Shown here: positions 23,056-35,373 of the stretch, one piece after another
Layout: each line of letters opens with the position of its first letter
How positions within the stretch are numbered: position 1 is the stretch's first letter
Assembly: GCA_004352715.1 (NCBI GenBank)
Contig: SCFE01000038.1
Span: forward strand, 2,073,064 to 2,137,063
Direction of reading: 5' to 3'
Length of the DNA stretch: 64,000 nucleotides
Source of the DNA: Hofstenia miamia
Lineage: Eukaryota; Xenacoelomorpha; Acoela
Notes under the pieces: generated by a model
Told to the model about the DNA's origin: nothing
What the model saw: the letters and a program-made list of their open reading frames with translations, nothing else
Database searches by the model: none
Translations under genes and position numbers: made by a program

Positions 23056-23877
23056 NNNNNNNNNNNNNNNNNNNNNNNNNNNNNNNNNNNNNNNNNNNNN
23101 NNNNNNNNNNNNNNNNNNNNNNNNNNNNNNNNNNNNNNNNNNNNNNNNNNNNNNNNNNNNNNNNNNNNNNNNNNNNNNNNNNNNNNNNNNNNNNNNNNNN
23201 NNNNNNNNNNNNNNNNNNNNNNNNNNNNNNNNNNNNNNNNNNNNNNNNNNNNNNNNNNNNNNNNNNNNNNNNNNNNNNNNNNNNNNNNNNNNNNNNNNNN
23301 NNNNNNNNNNNNNNNNNNNNNNNNNNNNNNNNNNNNNNNNNNNNNNNNNNNNNNNNNNNNNNNNNNNNNNNNNNNNNNNNNNNNNNNNNNNNNNNNNNNN
23401 NNNNNNNNNNNNNNNNNNNNNNNNNNNNNNNNNNNNNNNNNNNNNNNNNNNNNNNNNNNNNNNNNNNNNNNNNNNNNNNNNNNNNNNNNNNNNNNNNNNN
23501 NNNNNNNNNNNNNNNNNNNNNNNNNNNNNNNNNNNNNNNNNNNNNNNNNNNNNNNNNNNNNNNNNNNNNNNNNNNNNNNNNNNNNNNNNNNNNNNNNNNN
23601 NNNNNNNNNNNNNNNNNNNNNNNNNNNNNNNNNNNNNNNNNNNNNNNNNNNNNNNNNNNNNNNNNNNNNNNNNNNNNNNNNNNNNNNNNNNNNNNNNNNN
23701 NNNNNNNNNNNNNNNNNNNNNNNNNNNNNNNNNNNNNNNNNNNNNNNNNNNNNNNNNNNNNNNNNNNNNNNNNNNNNNNNNNNNNNNNNNNNNNNNNNNN
23801 NNNNNNNNNNNNNNNNNNNNNNNNNNNNNNNNNNNNNNNNNNNNNNNNNNNNNNNNNNNTATATATATATATATATA
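23023..23877. repeat. (AT)n microsatellite with 804-N gap
   Basis: AT runs at about 23023-23052 and 23860-23877 flank Ns at 23056-23859. Because the PLE tail starts immediately after, the gap may hide the RT part of a second PLE copy. Confidence 0.9.
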
Positions 23878-23880
23878 AAT

Positions 23881-24795
23881 ACCTTATTCTTCATATTGTA
23901 CTAAAGCCTATAAAATTAACACCATTAAAACATTAATCAATCGAATATTTACAACATCATCGAATTACACCAATCTTACAGAAGCAATTGACCAACTTTT
24001 TTCAATACTTTTATATAATGGTTATGCTCACAATCTCATAAGAAAATAAATAGACCAATTCTCTAAAAATAATAAAAAAACAACAAAGCAAAGACAACTT
24101 AGAAACATATATTGGAGCTTACCATATATCGAACAATAAGAAAAATACCTAAAGCAACAAATTCAAACATCAATAGAAAATTATGCAATTATGAAACAAA
24201 AATAATTCCAACATTTACTTCAACAAAGATTTCATCATTTTTTAGTAACAAAGATCCTATTCCGATGCACTTGGCTTCCTTCATTGTCTACAAATATAAC
24301 TGTGATGAGTGTTCAGCCTTGTACATTGGGGAAACAAGACGACATCTACAAACTAGGATTAAAGAACACCTTAAGGGCCATCTAAATTCTGAAAATTTAT
24401 TGTCATTACCATCAACCAAAGAAAAAAAATTTTAATATTATAACTAAAANNNNNNNNNNNNNNNNNNNNNGGGAAACAAGACGACATCTACAAACTAGGA
24501 TTAAAGAACACCTTAAGGGCCATCTAAATTCTGAAAATTTATTGTCATTACCATCAACCAAAGAAAAAAAATTTTAATATTATAACTAAAATCAATTACA
24601 CGAAAATAGCCGAAGCAATTATTATAAAAGAATGCAACATCAATCTACTAAATAAACAATTAAATCATTTCAAATATTACAATTATTCTAAAGCAATCTT
24701 TAATTTCCCTCAATTTTATTACTAATGAAGCTATGATTATGTACCGAAACATGAATGATTTCGAATAAATTTGTTTTTATATAGAATATATTTTA
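23881..24795 (+). mobile_element. PLE lineage B tail, copy 2, with a false gap
   Basis: Starting after AAATACC, this region appears identical to 19105-19869: same linker, same stop, same 107-codon open frame (24112-24435) with VYKYNCDECSALYIGETRRH, same frameshifts and same mutated hammerhead-like region (about 24722-24775). The 21-N gap at 24450-24470 is false: 24329-24449 is repeated exactly at 24471-24591, so two overlapping contig ends were placed side by side. The short AAATACC before the homology is not in copy 1, where (AT)n directly abuts. The copy ends in an interrupted (AT)n/(GTAT) run at 24794-24830. Confidence 0.85.
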
Positions 24796-26324
24796 TATAT
24801 ATATGTATATATATGTATATATATATATATAAGTTTGTATATCTGCATATATATAAATGATACTTTTCTACATATAGAAATATCCGACATTAACTAATAT
24901 ATTGGATGTTATTTACAGCTACTAAGACCATTTTTGCCTGATTTTGTTGAAAAAAATATATAGCATAGAAATATATATATATAATTTTCAATATTTTTGC
25001 TATGTTAGATTGATTAAGCATGGTTATTAGACTTCTGGATTTTATTTGGATTACCAGTTCTAAGCTATAAATTAAATTTATTTGTAGATTTCGCAAAATC
25101 AAAACAAATTATATTGCTTTCGAGCGTTTGTTCAATAGCGGTAGGGCCAAATAGGCATATGTACAGCAGGAAGTCGCATTTCTTAGAATTTGTAAATTTT
25201 TCAATTCAACTAAACTACATATTGCAATTTGGCTTTTAGATTCTTGAAAATTCTAAGCTTTTCTTCATTTTGTAAGTTTTTCCAGGATATCGCAATATAT
25301 AATATTATATATTTTAAAGATATAAATTTTTTTTTGCTTGATAATGGAAAATGTAAATTTTGAAAATGTACTAAACTTTGAATTTTATTAAAATTATAGA
25401 AATTAAGTAGGTGAATTTGCTTATAGCGAGGAAAAGTTAAAAAATATTCATGCAAATTTTGTTAGCTAATTGATTTCTGATTGTTACCTTAGGCATTTTT
25501 TCGTCATTAACCTTATTTTTGAAAATGAGTTTATTTAAAACATAATAGTATTTGTTTAAAATAAAAGATATGTTGAGTTTTTGACATAATTAAATTTTGT
25601 ATTATACTGAGTTGCTTTTTATAGTTTCTTTGATAAGATATTTTTAGTGCTTTGGGTAAATGAACTCTATTATCAGTTTACCTTCTGAGCTTGGTCTTCT
25701 TTTTTTCATTGTCATTTGCATTAATTACTCCCTAACTTATTTAACTATTGTTTTGTTCCTGGACTTTGGGTTTGTGCTTGATATTTATATTCTTTTCAAC
25801 ATTTTTAATTAAAGGTTTGAAAGACCTTCCCTAAATATTTTGATGTATACAGAACATAACAGCAAATGATATAGGAATAGATATAGAATAATGGTGAAAT
25901 TAGGTTCTCCTTCAAAGAATAATTGTCTTGCATTTGATTGAGTTGTTTTGTTCTTTTCATGACGCAATAATGTGAGATACTAAGAAGACAACTAACGCTT
26001 TGCAATTCCTTGCAATTGTAATTCATTGCATCTAAATCATTTTATGATATTGTAGTAGCTACTAAGCATAGGTAAAAACGCTTGAAGTATATATCAGCTA
26101 CTTATTTCAGTACTCATGAACTTTTCAAATTACTTTTATTGTCTTGAGCATCCTCTTTGCATTTCCACTTACCGGTATGCTTTCGAGAGTTTCCTAGTCT
26201 CTTCAAGAAATTTTGATTTTAATTATTATGATAGCTTAAGAAATATTTACAAATTTTGAAAAACAAGTTTATATTTACTATGGGAAAGTTATAGATGACG
26301 CTAAGACAGATTCAAATAAGAGAT
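24796..26324. other. A+T-rich sequence, nothing recognised
   Basis: An interrupted AT microsatellite opens the stretch. Minus-strand open frames at 24890-25102, 25210-25455 and 25805-26026 show no motif and are rich in codons expected from A+T-rich DNA. Confidence 0.5.
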
Positions 26325-26815
26325 ATATGTTCGGTGGGTTAACCCAATCCACCTTATGAGTTGGGTTATATTCTTGTTAACTATCAACACAAAAACATAT
26401 ATTAATGGATTGGTTCAATGTTTCAAAGTAATGAAGTCATGATTGGGTTATTGAAAAAAATTATGCATGTGTGCTTGCAAGATGGTTATATATTATTTGC
26501 CATAATTTTTTAGATTGCAGCAGATAAACATTAATTTTTTTTCTTAATACACTCTAATCGTATTTATTTTCAGATATGTTTATATAAATTGCATTAAAGC
26601 AAAAACATGCAAGGTATTGACTGAAATTGGAATTTTGTCATAATTGAATCACATTTTGACACAATTGTGTGTAGGGTCAAGGGCATTAAATTTCAATATA
26701 ACTATGATTTTTTGGATTTTATAAAACTTTATTTTGGAATTTTGGGTGTGATTGTATCAAATAACTTGACATATTTACAGTCCTGTAGCAAAACTAATTT
26801 TAATGTTACATGACA
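26325..26815 (+). repeat. Diverged third copy of part of the 2.3-kb repeat
   Basis: Several landmarks occur in the same order and orientation as in 4060-4490 of copy 1: a GGGTTAACCCAA/TGGGTT start, AAGCAAAAACATGCAAGGTATT (copy 1: AACAAAAACATGCAGAGGTATT), TTTTGACACAATT (copy 1: CTTGTCACAACAT), GGAATTTTGGGTGTG, and AACTTGACATATTTACAGTCCTG (copy 1: ATCTTGACTCATTTACAACACTG). Spacing is similar. Divergence is far higher than between the two long copies, so it is an older insertion of the same family. Ends are approximate. Confidence 0.65.
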
Positions 26816-26981
26816 GCTTATATATTCTCATATTGATTTGGACATGGTCATTTATGAATGCTTTGATATAGCTATACGTTAGTTAAGTTTAAGAAATATT
26901 CTGCTACTTACAGATAATATAGTAACGAGATAATAATTAGTAGCCTTAATATATTTGCATCTAAAATCTGAATTCAGTAAG

Positions 26982-27016
<35 letters not shown>

Positions 27017-27284
27017 NNNNNNNNNNNNNNNNNNNNNNNNNNNNNNNNNNNNNNNNNNNNNNNNNNNNNNNNNNNNNNNNNNNNNNNNNNNNNNNNNNNN
27101 NNNNNNNNNNNNNNNNNNNNNNNNNNNNNNNNNNNNNNNNNNNNNNNNNNNNNNNNNNNNNNNNNNNNNNNNNNNNNNNNNNNNNNNNNNNNNNNNNNNN
27201 NNNNNNNNNNNNNNNNNNNNNNNNNNNNNNNNNNNNNNNNNNNNNNNNNNNNNNNNNNNNNNNNNNNNNNNNNNNNNNNNNNNN

Positions 27285-27317
<33 letters not shown>

Positions 27318-28532
27318 GTAAACATCTGTATTGATTATTTGTTATAAATAGCTAAAAATCTTGAAAAAAAATATAAATTATAGCCCCACAATTAGTGTAT
27401 TGGAGTTTGAGAATAGAATTCGACCAGAAGAGAATATAATTGAGTAATTGCAATGCTATTGGCCAAAATGGCTTTTCATTAAAGCGAATATTTCCACCAA
27501 GTAATCAATTAAAAAAGATTAACATTTCTTCCACAAGTCTGGAATTAAATTTGACACACACAAAGCAGATGCTGAAAGCATTACCTTATTTAATTCGGAT
27601 AGATTCATGCTTGAGTTCATTGCACCGCCCGCTATATTCAATTAAAAACCGCCATACGAATTTACTACGGATGGGATTCTTGCATTCTAAACGTTAGTTT
27701 GAGCTATAAATAACCGTTTTGAAACGTTTGTAGAGTGCTTGAAAGCAATCACATATATTTAAAAATTTGAGAAAATTTTCAAAACTATTTCTAAAAATAA
27801 CATAATTCCAGAGTAGAAAGGAATGACAAACTTTATTCTAAACTACGTTAATAACAAAAATTGGGACTGCCTCAGTTTAATATAACAACTTTAACAAGAT
27901 GGAAAACCCCACTCAGCATAGTAAATGTGTAAGGTTGTTTATTGAGGAGCGTTCATTCAGCCCCACACTCAACAATTCATCATTAATTCATTCACGAATT
28001 CTTAATTTTATTTAATTTTGAGAATAAGGAGACAAAAATTTAGTGGTCTTAAGTACAATATGATGTAGAGGAGTTTTCCCAGAACTTCAAAACTTCATGA
28101 AAATCCATTATGTTCTTGAGGGAAAGTCGTAAATGTTTACAAAGATTTTGAAAATCAAAGATAAAACCTTTCCGAGCTGTTTTTAGTTTAGTTCTAATTT
28201 TTCTAATTTTTCAATTGCAAAATTTTATATATTGCGTTCTTCGAATAAATTTCAATAAATTATTTTATATCATATATTTAGTATAGTTGTTGGAAAAAAT
28301 ATATTTGGTTTTTTAATGAATTTATAAAGCCTCGTGCAGTTTTATATCAAAGCACTATTACATTATAAACTTAGTATTTATTCATTATTGACGCCATTAT
28401 TTTGTAGACGTTTAATTGCTCTAAATTATTTTCAAATTTTTACTTTAAAAATTAAAATTATAATATAAAACTTTCAAAGCCCTATTATTAAATATCCAAA
28501 ATTGACATATTTTGAGTACAAATAATATTTTA

Positions 28533-28563
<31 letters not shown>

Positions 28564-28847
28564 NNNNNNNNNNNNNNNNNNNNNNNNNNNNNNNNNNNNN
28601 NNNNNNNNNNNNNNNNNNNNNNNNNNNNNNNNNNNNNNNNNNNNNNNNNNNNNNNNNNNNNNNNNNNNNNNNNNNNNNNNNNNNNNNNNNNNNNNNNNNN
28701 NNNNNNNNNNNNNNNNNNNNNNNNNNNNNNNNNNNNNNNNNNNNNNNNNNNNNNNNNNNNNNNNNNNNNNNNNNNNNNNNNNNNNNNNNNNNNNNNNNNN
28801 NNNNNNNNNNNNNNNNNNNNNNNNNNNNNNNNNNNNNNNNNNNNNNN

Positions 28848-28881
<34 letters not shown>

Positions 28882-29443
28882 TTTTGACTCAGACCAGGAG
28901 TCTTAGATTAGGTTAATTAGAATTGTTTAAGTCTGATCCGGTTTCAGGCCAAAGCAGGTTTCAGGACAGCGTCCATTTTGTTTGATCAATTTATATCATT
29001 TCCGTTTTATTAAATTTAAGACCTTTGTTTATTATGTGTGGCTCTGATGCAAGTAATTTGCTTTATCGCCTTCATTCAAACTATTTGCACAATGAAAAGT
29101 CCATTTACACTTTTTCCTACAATTTTTAATCATGACAATATGCTAATATGCATAACTGATTGGTTCAATTTTAATAAAATATTTTTGATTAGAATTCGAA
29201 ATTTTCTTTCGGAAAATTTCATTATTTAATACCGATATTTGCATTTCAGTAAAGTATAACAGAAAAGGGGACGTATAATTCGAGAAGATGTGGGGTTAGT
29301 GCTTTTATAATATGAATTCTTTTGTGAACATTAGGATTCAACCAAGTACATTCAAAATATCTGATTTAGTATGTCCTTAGATAAAGCAGATTTATATCAG
29401 GTCAAGTTTGATGCAAGCAAGAACTGAAATGCACGTGAGCAAA

Positions 29444-29450
<7 letters not shown>
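26816..29450. other. A+T-rich sequence with two gapped microsatellites
   Basis: Contains (AT)n with Ns at 27017-27284 and (AT)n with Ns at 28564-28847. The plus-strand open frame 27440-27697 (85 codons) has a fairly balanced composition but no motif I recognise. No other feature is seen. Confidence 0.5.
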
Positions 29451-29484
<34 letters not shown>

Positions 29485-29565
29485 ATTTCGAACACTTATT
29501 GTTACACCTCCAACACTAATGTTTACAATGCATATAGCTAAGCAAATAATTTCGTTTTGTACAGC

Positions 29566-29597
<32 letters not shown>
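29451..29597. repeat. Pair of (AT)n microsatellites
   Basis: Two AT runs (about 29452-29482 and 29570-29597) enclose about 88 bp of ordinary sequence. The first is preceded by a short CA run. Confidence 0.9.
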
Positions 29598-32500
29598 AGC
29601 TAAAGAGCAGGCGTAGCATTATCAATCAAAGTGCTTTTTGAAGCATCATTAGCTTTTTGAAGTGTCATTACCTAATGCATTATAAATATCTTAAAAAATA
29701 CATGGGTTTAAGTATTTGAAAAGTTAGGCCGAAGAAATTGTCCGAAATTTCAAAAATGACTTGCTATTACAGTGAATTCCATATATTTTAAAAGCAGCGT
29801 TTTAGAAAAACACTCGCATTTTAATATTTGACATTTTTGTGATATACTAAAATTCAGTTTATGTTCTAAATTTCTAAGATACCCGACTTCGGTCAGATAA
29901 ACTAAAAAATTTGAAGAGATGTTTTAGAAAGGATTATAAAATGGGCAAGATTAGCAATAATTTAGATGGCTGGGGTGGGCTTGGACCTATTTTTTCTGCC
30001 CACTCTTGTCTTACAACCATCATTATTATGTATTTTCCATCAAATTTCTGCAAAAATCCATTCACTATAATACACATTGCACACACACATATCATATTTT
30101 TCAAATTAAATCTACACTTAAATCGAAAATCCCACCACTTAGTACATGATAATTAGCTAAATTTACCGATTTGATATTTTTAATATTTTTAAATAATGTC
30201 TTATCTTAAAAAGTTGTCTATCCAAGCCTTGTCAATGTGTTTAATTTTTCGTGCTTAGACAATGTAGGAGCACTCCAATGCTATGCCACTCCTATTTTTT
30301 TAAGTAAGCTGTGGGTACACATTCAATTCGCACTATTTGGAAACTATTACTTTATTTTGAAAAGTAAAGGAGTTATTTTCATTACTTCTTTTTTGACTTA
30401 GTGTTTTCACCTATTCCAAGAAACATTTTGAAAGCATAATTTAAATTTATCTTACTTTACGCCTACATTTTATTAAAAGCCCCGACATTTTAAGTGGGCT
30501 GGTTTAATGTATGAAATGATGTTTTCTTTTATGTAGATTTAAAGTAAATTACAAGGTTTACTTGACAACAAAGATTATATACTACAAAAAACTAAATGAT
30601 ACAGCTAATAAACATGTATTGATGAACCTTTTTGAAATCCTATCATCAAGAAGCCGTTAGTCTCGTCTAATCTGAATTCCACAGGAAACTACCATGCACA
30701 AAATTTAAGTTCATTTTATATTTTTATGAAATTCAATAAGATCCGTTACAACATCAGTAATGGAACATTTATAAATTACAAAAGGGCGAAAAGAATGGAA
30801 ATTTATAAAATCTAAAATATATGTGTTGTTGCAATCGAAGGAATTAAACCATAGGTACGTCATTCGTCAATTTTTTTCAATATGGGCAGACTTAAGACGT
30901 ACTATTAGTTTTGAAAATCATATGAACAGCAATTTTACAATATTGAATCTTCTTTTTTTAGCAAAATAATTGAATCTTACGCAGTGACTGAAAAGTTATT
31001 GAAAACATAAAATGTGTTGTTATTTTTAAATTTGCAGAAATTTAGAAATGAAAATTAACAGAATGTAGCATAAAGATAGAATTTCTCAAATATTGCTCTT
31101 TTTTATTTGAGAGGATGTCTATTCTGAAATTCATATATTCTTACAAAATAGTTGAGTAGTCCAATGTCCAACGTCTTAAATGTGTCATTGGAAGTCTTGA
31201 TGATTGTTTCACGATGATTATCATAGAATTTAAAACAAACACATGAATATTCTTTAGAAATTTTAAACAAAATTGAATATCAAGCTATTTAGTCATTTAT
31301 AAGAACTACACTATTTGATTCCTCTATCAATAAAAGCAATACAAATAGGTATTAAACATCCCATTATTAATAATTTATAGATGCAAACGCCAGGTTTTAC
31401 CAATATTCAGTCAAATAATCAATAATCAGCAACATAAAAGAAAGCGGTAAATTAATAAGATTAATTGTGGATAATATCTAATAGTTTCTAATTCTTGAGG
31501 AAATATTGATGCAATAAGCATTTACTAAGAAATGGATATGAAATATCCGTTAATATTTAATCCTACCTGAAATTGTTAATTCTTTTATTGGTTATTCTAA
31601 CAATGGTCAATGTTGATTAACTTTTTTAGCCCCAAATTTGTAAATAAAATGTACACAAAGTATTTCATCATTAACTGAAAATTTTAGCAATATTGATAAG
31701 TTCCTGAAAGTTAAGAGTGGATTGAACTAAGGCTTAATTAGATGCGACATGTATGCAGAGTGCAGACAGCTTAAGTATAGCAGAAAGAATTGTTCTAACA
31801 TTAACATCTTCAATCGCTTACATCGAAAATATATCGTCTTAAAGCTAAACCTACCAAATTGGAGATAAATTTTTCTTGCTTTTGTTTTAAATGGGTGAAC
31901 GCAACTGCTTGAATATGCATATTTTTATGTGTTTAATATCTGTTTGAATTAATGTATGTAGAAATATATTTTAAATTTTCTTTTTGTTTACTGATTAATA
32001 AAAGTAACTATTGCTCTTTTGTTGAAAAAGTCAACTTTAATACTGAAAATCCACATGATAAATTCATTTAGTCTGTAGTATGAGAAAAAATTTCTTTAGA
32101 TTCCGGCTTAGTATCACAAAGTAGTATAACCTAAGTTTTAATGATGAATTCGTGCGACGAAAAATCGTTTCTAATATATTTATAACGCTGCAGATTCGTC
32201 ACAATCAATTGCGTTCTAATCCATCAGCAAATTTGATTTGTGATTAAATTTTTTTCGCACTGTTACAAAGGTCATTCCATCTATGACGTTTACAAAACTA
32301 ATTTTCCCACAGGATAAAAGAGACTGTAATTGTTTTAATTATTAATAAGGGCTGCTTGTCTATGATAAGTAAATGGCAATAATATTACTCAAATAATAAT
32401 AACAAAAGTGACAGGTAGAGATTACACAATTCTGTTATATTAGAATAGAATTACGCATTCCAGACGATGATTCCTGATGCATTTCTTCAATAGCTTATGT

Positions 32501-35011
32501 TTTTCTAAATATTTCAAATTCAATTAATTTAAAGGAAAAATTAGGTTTTGTAACTTTTGAATGTTAAGCGAGACAATCTTTTCTTTTGCGTTAAAAAAAT
32601 TTTAACAAACGTAAACAAGCAAATTAACCAACAAATACGGTGGAGGTATTTGAAATAGAACGCAGCAGAGTTAGCAGATGTTGCTGAAGAAGGCCGAACT
32701 GTATTCAATACTAGTGGAAAAAATTGGAGAAGTTAATCTAGTAATAGATGACACATGAAAACATGTTAAGTACAGCACACTTACAGTACTGGAAATATTA
32801 CTCAATAATGTACACAAATTAACTCAATTGCAGTGAATGCAGTAAAATTAATAAGCAACGGGTATAAATAATTATATTTTGTTTTTCAGTTTCAGTGAAT
32901 AGATTATTTTATAAGTTTATAGCTTATCCTACCTTCGTCTAGTAAACCGAAAAGTTAGGGATTTTTACCTAGAATCGGCCGAATTGACATTAATTTAAAT
33001 GGGTCGGATCCAAGATTTCATTTGAGCCTAAGTTTTTGGCCCATGTCCATCTCTGCAATAACAACAAGTGGAACTACAAACAAAAATTACACAAGCACCT
33101 AAACCTAAATTGTCCCACTTAAAGTGGGATACAAATTGCTCAGTATTTCATATACTATTTTTAAATTAATGTGATATCTCCATTGAAGCAATAAAACTAT
33201 CAAAAGATAATGCTTCACCGGTATTTAAATAGGTTGATTTTTGATATTTTGTTGTGCCAAATCTGGAGCATCAGAACCACAATAAGTCTGAACATTTAGC
33301 ATTGGAATTTTCTATATTGGTCATTTGAAAAAAGCTTAATTATGTTTAATTATTGACACTAGAATCGAGAGCTCGATTACTTGATGCTTCTTGACTTAGC
33401 CAATAGAAGTGCTTAAAAAATTCAATCAGTGCTTAGCTCATTGTATTTTTAAATGAAATATATTCTAAGTTGGCGCAGACGATGCACACGTCTGAAAATT
33501 GCTTAGAACAATTGTGTCTTTACTAATTGCAGGAAAGAAAATTTAAATCCCACAGACAAAGTGACGCTGAGAAGGTAGCTGCTCGGTAAAAATATAGAGG
33601 ATATGTAAAAAAATAATTAATTTCTTAAGTGCCCTATTAACGTTTGAAATTAAAAAATGAAAATTAATTTGGAATTACACAATTTTATATCATTGCTTCA
33701 AAGCACGTCTAAAAATTTCAATTAAAATTGCTAAATGTGAATTTTAAATAATTCTAAATCTAAAACGATAAAATATTTAATTATTTATTTGTAATTAGTT
33801 TATGTAAATATTGTTCGCTGCTTACCTGGGGAATTTTTAAGTTAACAAATTAGATATATATATTTCTTTGCCAAGGAATGGCTTCTTTAACGGCAATGAT
33901 TTTGAAATTTTCGCCAATTTCAAATGAAAATATTAGCATGCCTTTCGTTTCATCTACCCCGTTTAGTGTAGCTTTAGCTTTATAAATTGCTGTCTGGAAA
34001 TCTTGTGACACCGACACATTTTTGAGGACAGTGATGAGCATGGAAATGTGTACTTGAAAAAATATTAACTATTTTTTGATAAATATTCCGATTTCATGAA
34101 ATTCATTCCTGGCCATAACTCAGGTTCAGAGGCGCCGTTCAGTTAGTTTAAAAGTTCAAAACACCTAAAAATTTCTTATGAAATCATCACAGATTTAAAA
34201 AAAATATTTAGGTTAAAATAGAATCAAACTAATGGTTTTTAAGGTTTTATGTGTCTCCGCTTTTTATGTTCATTCTTTTTTGTTGTTTACTCCAACTTCA
34301 ATAAATATACAGTGCCTCGGTCTTGTTTTCTTTACAAATTTGCAGATATAGCTCAGACATTGTATTAAGAAAAATATCTGTTTGCTTGTCTACCTTCAAT
34401 TTTAGTAATATTATATTTTCCAACTGTGGAGGAGCACTGCATTATAACCGATGCATATAGGCAAGCCCAATTATTTTATATCTTAAGTAATTAGTATCGA
34501 ATGTTTCAGGCGCTTATGTCTTGATATAAACTCACATGCTTTATCTTAGTTCAGGTGTTAACATGCTATAAATTACTCACAAGTGATGAATTTATAATTG
34601 AATATAATTTGTCGAATTGGCGTATTAATTAGAATGCCTTACATATAATAAGCCTTCCATTACGAATGATTGGACTATATCCCAATTTTACTACTAGTAC
34701 TATCTAGTCTTTGCGACTTGAAGTTATTGTAAAATTCAATGATTTATTGGATATTTTGATAAATCGAGATATCAAATATGACGAATGGCACGTCCAAAAG
34801 TAGGTTTCACGCATTACCTACTTAAATGTCCTTCTTCACCAATGTTAGAATGAAGTCAGAAATGTTAATCTAACTAACTCTTTATATATGATTGACATTA
34901 TAAAAAGTGATTGCATTTAATGTTAGTTTTACGTCCACTATGAGTTGTATATATCTAAACAGAAATTGTTCCAGTCGTTTTTAAAAACTGTTTAATATAA
35001 ATTTGAGAAGA
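29598..35011. other. About 5.4 kb with no recognised gene
   Basis: Only small features are seen: a block at about 32940-33060 with GGCCGAATTGACATT, GGGTCGGATCC and GGCCCATGTCCATC that looks like the edge of an old DNA transposon, and a hairpin TCCCACT-TAA-AGTGGGA at 33114-33130. The minus-strand open frame 33850-34041 (63 codons) and the plus-strand open frame 29911-30156 (81 codons) show no known domain. Confidence 0.45.
33114..33130. repeat. Short perfect hairpin
   Basis: TCCCACT and AGTGGGA form a 7-bp stem with loop TAA. No adjacent gene gives it a role. Confidence 0.5.
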
Positions 35012-35373
35012 AGTATAATCAGTGGCATCACTGTAAATAAGGGGTCACCATCCAACACCTTCCAATTTTATGTAGAAATTTCCATTAACTGTTTTGGTGT
35101 ATACTACAGACTTGTAGCTAAATATTTTGTACCTGCATAATTATTGGACTTCTCAAATTGTTTAAAATTGTTTATTAAAGATATTTTTCTAATTTTGCCC
35201 CCAATTTTTTTCCTATATTACAATTACATTGTTATTTTGATGTGTTGGGATTGGGACCCAAAAGACTCCAAATTCAAAGGCCCTAATTAGTTTAAAATTG
35301 CTTATAATAAACCTTATTTCTATTTATAAAGAATAACAAATTGTATTATCCTTTGGGCTCCACTGAGTATAAT
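35012..35373. mobile_element. hAT-type MITE with 8-bp target-site duplication
   Basis: The element (35020-35365, 346 bp) starts CAGTGGCATCACTG and ends ...CAAAGG-type GGGCTCCACTG, so both termini read CAGTGG inward before diverging. It is flanked by a perfect 8-bp direct repeat AGTATAAT (35012-35019 and 35366-35373). CAGTGG ends plus an 8-bp duplication are the hallmarks of hAT transposons. There is no transposase coding, so it was moved in trans. The interior includes GGGGTCACC near the left end and short G/C runs. Confidence 0.75.

Noticed and set aside
34128-34140. CAGAGGCGCCG as a hAT-type left end
   Set aside because: No right end or target duplication was found within several hundred bases.
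34312-34438. Possible Tc1-type ends CAGTGCCTCGG and GGAGGAGCACTG
   Set aside because: The repeats match over only about 9 bp and the right flank is not TA.
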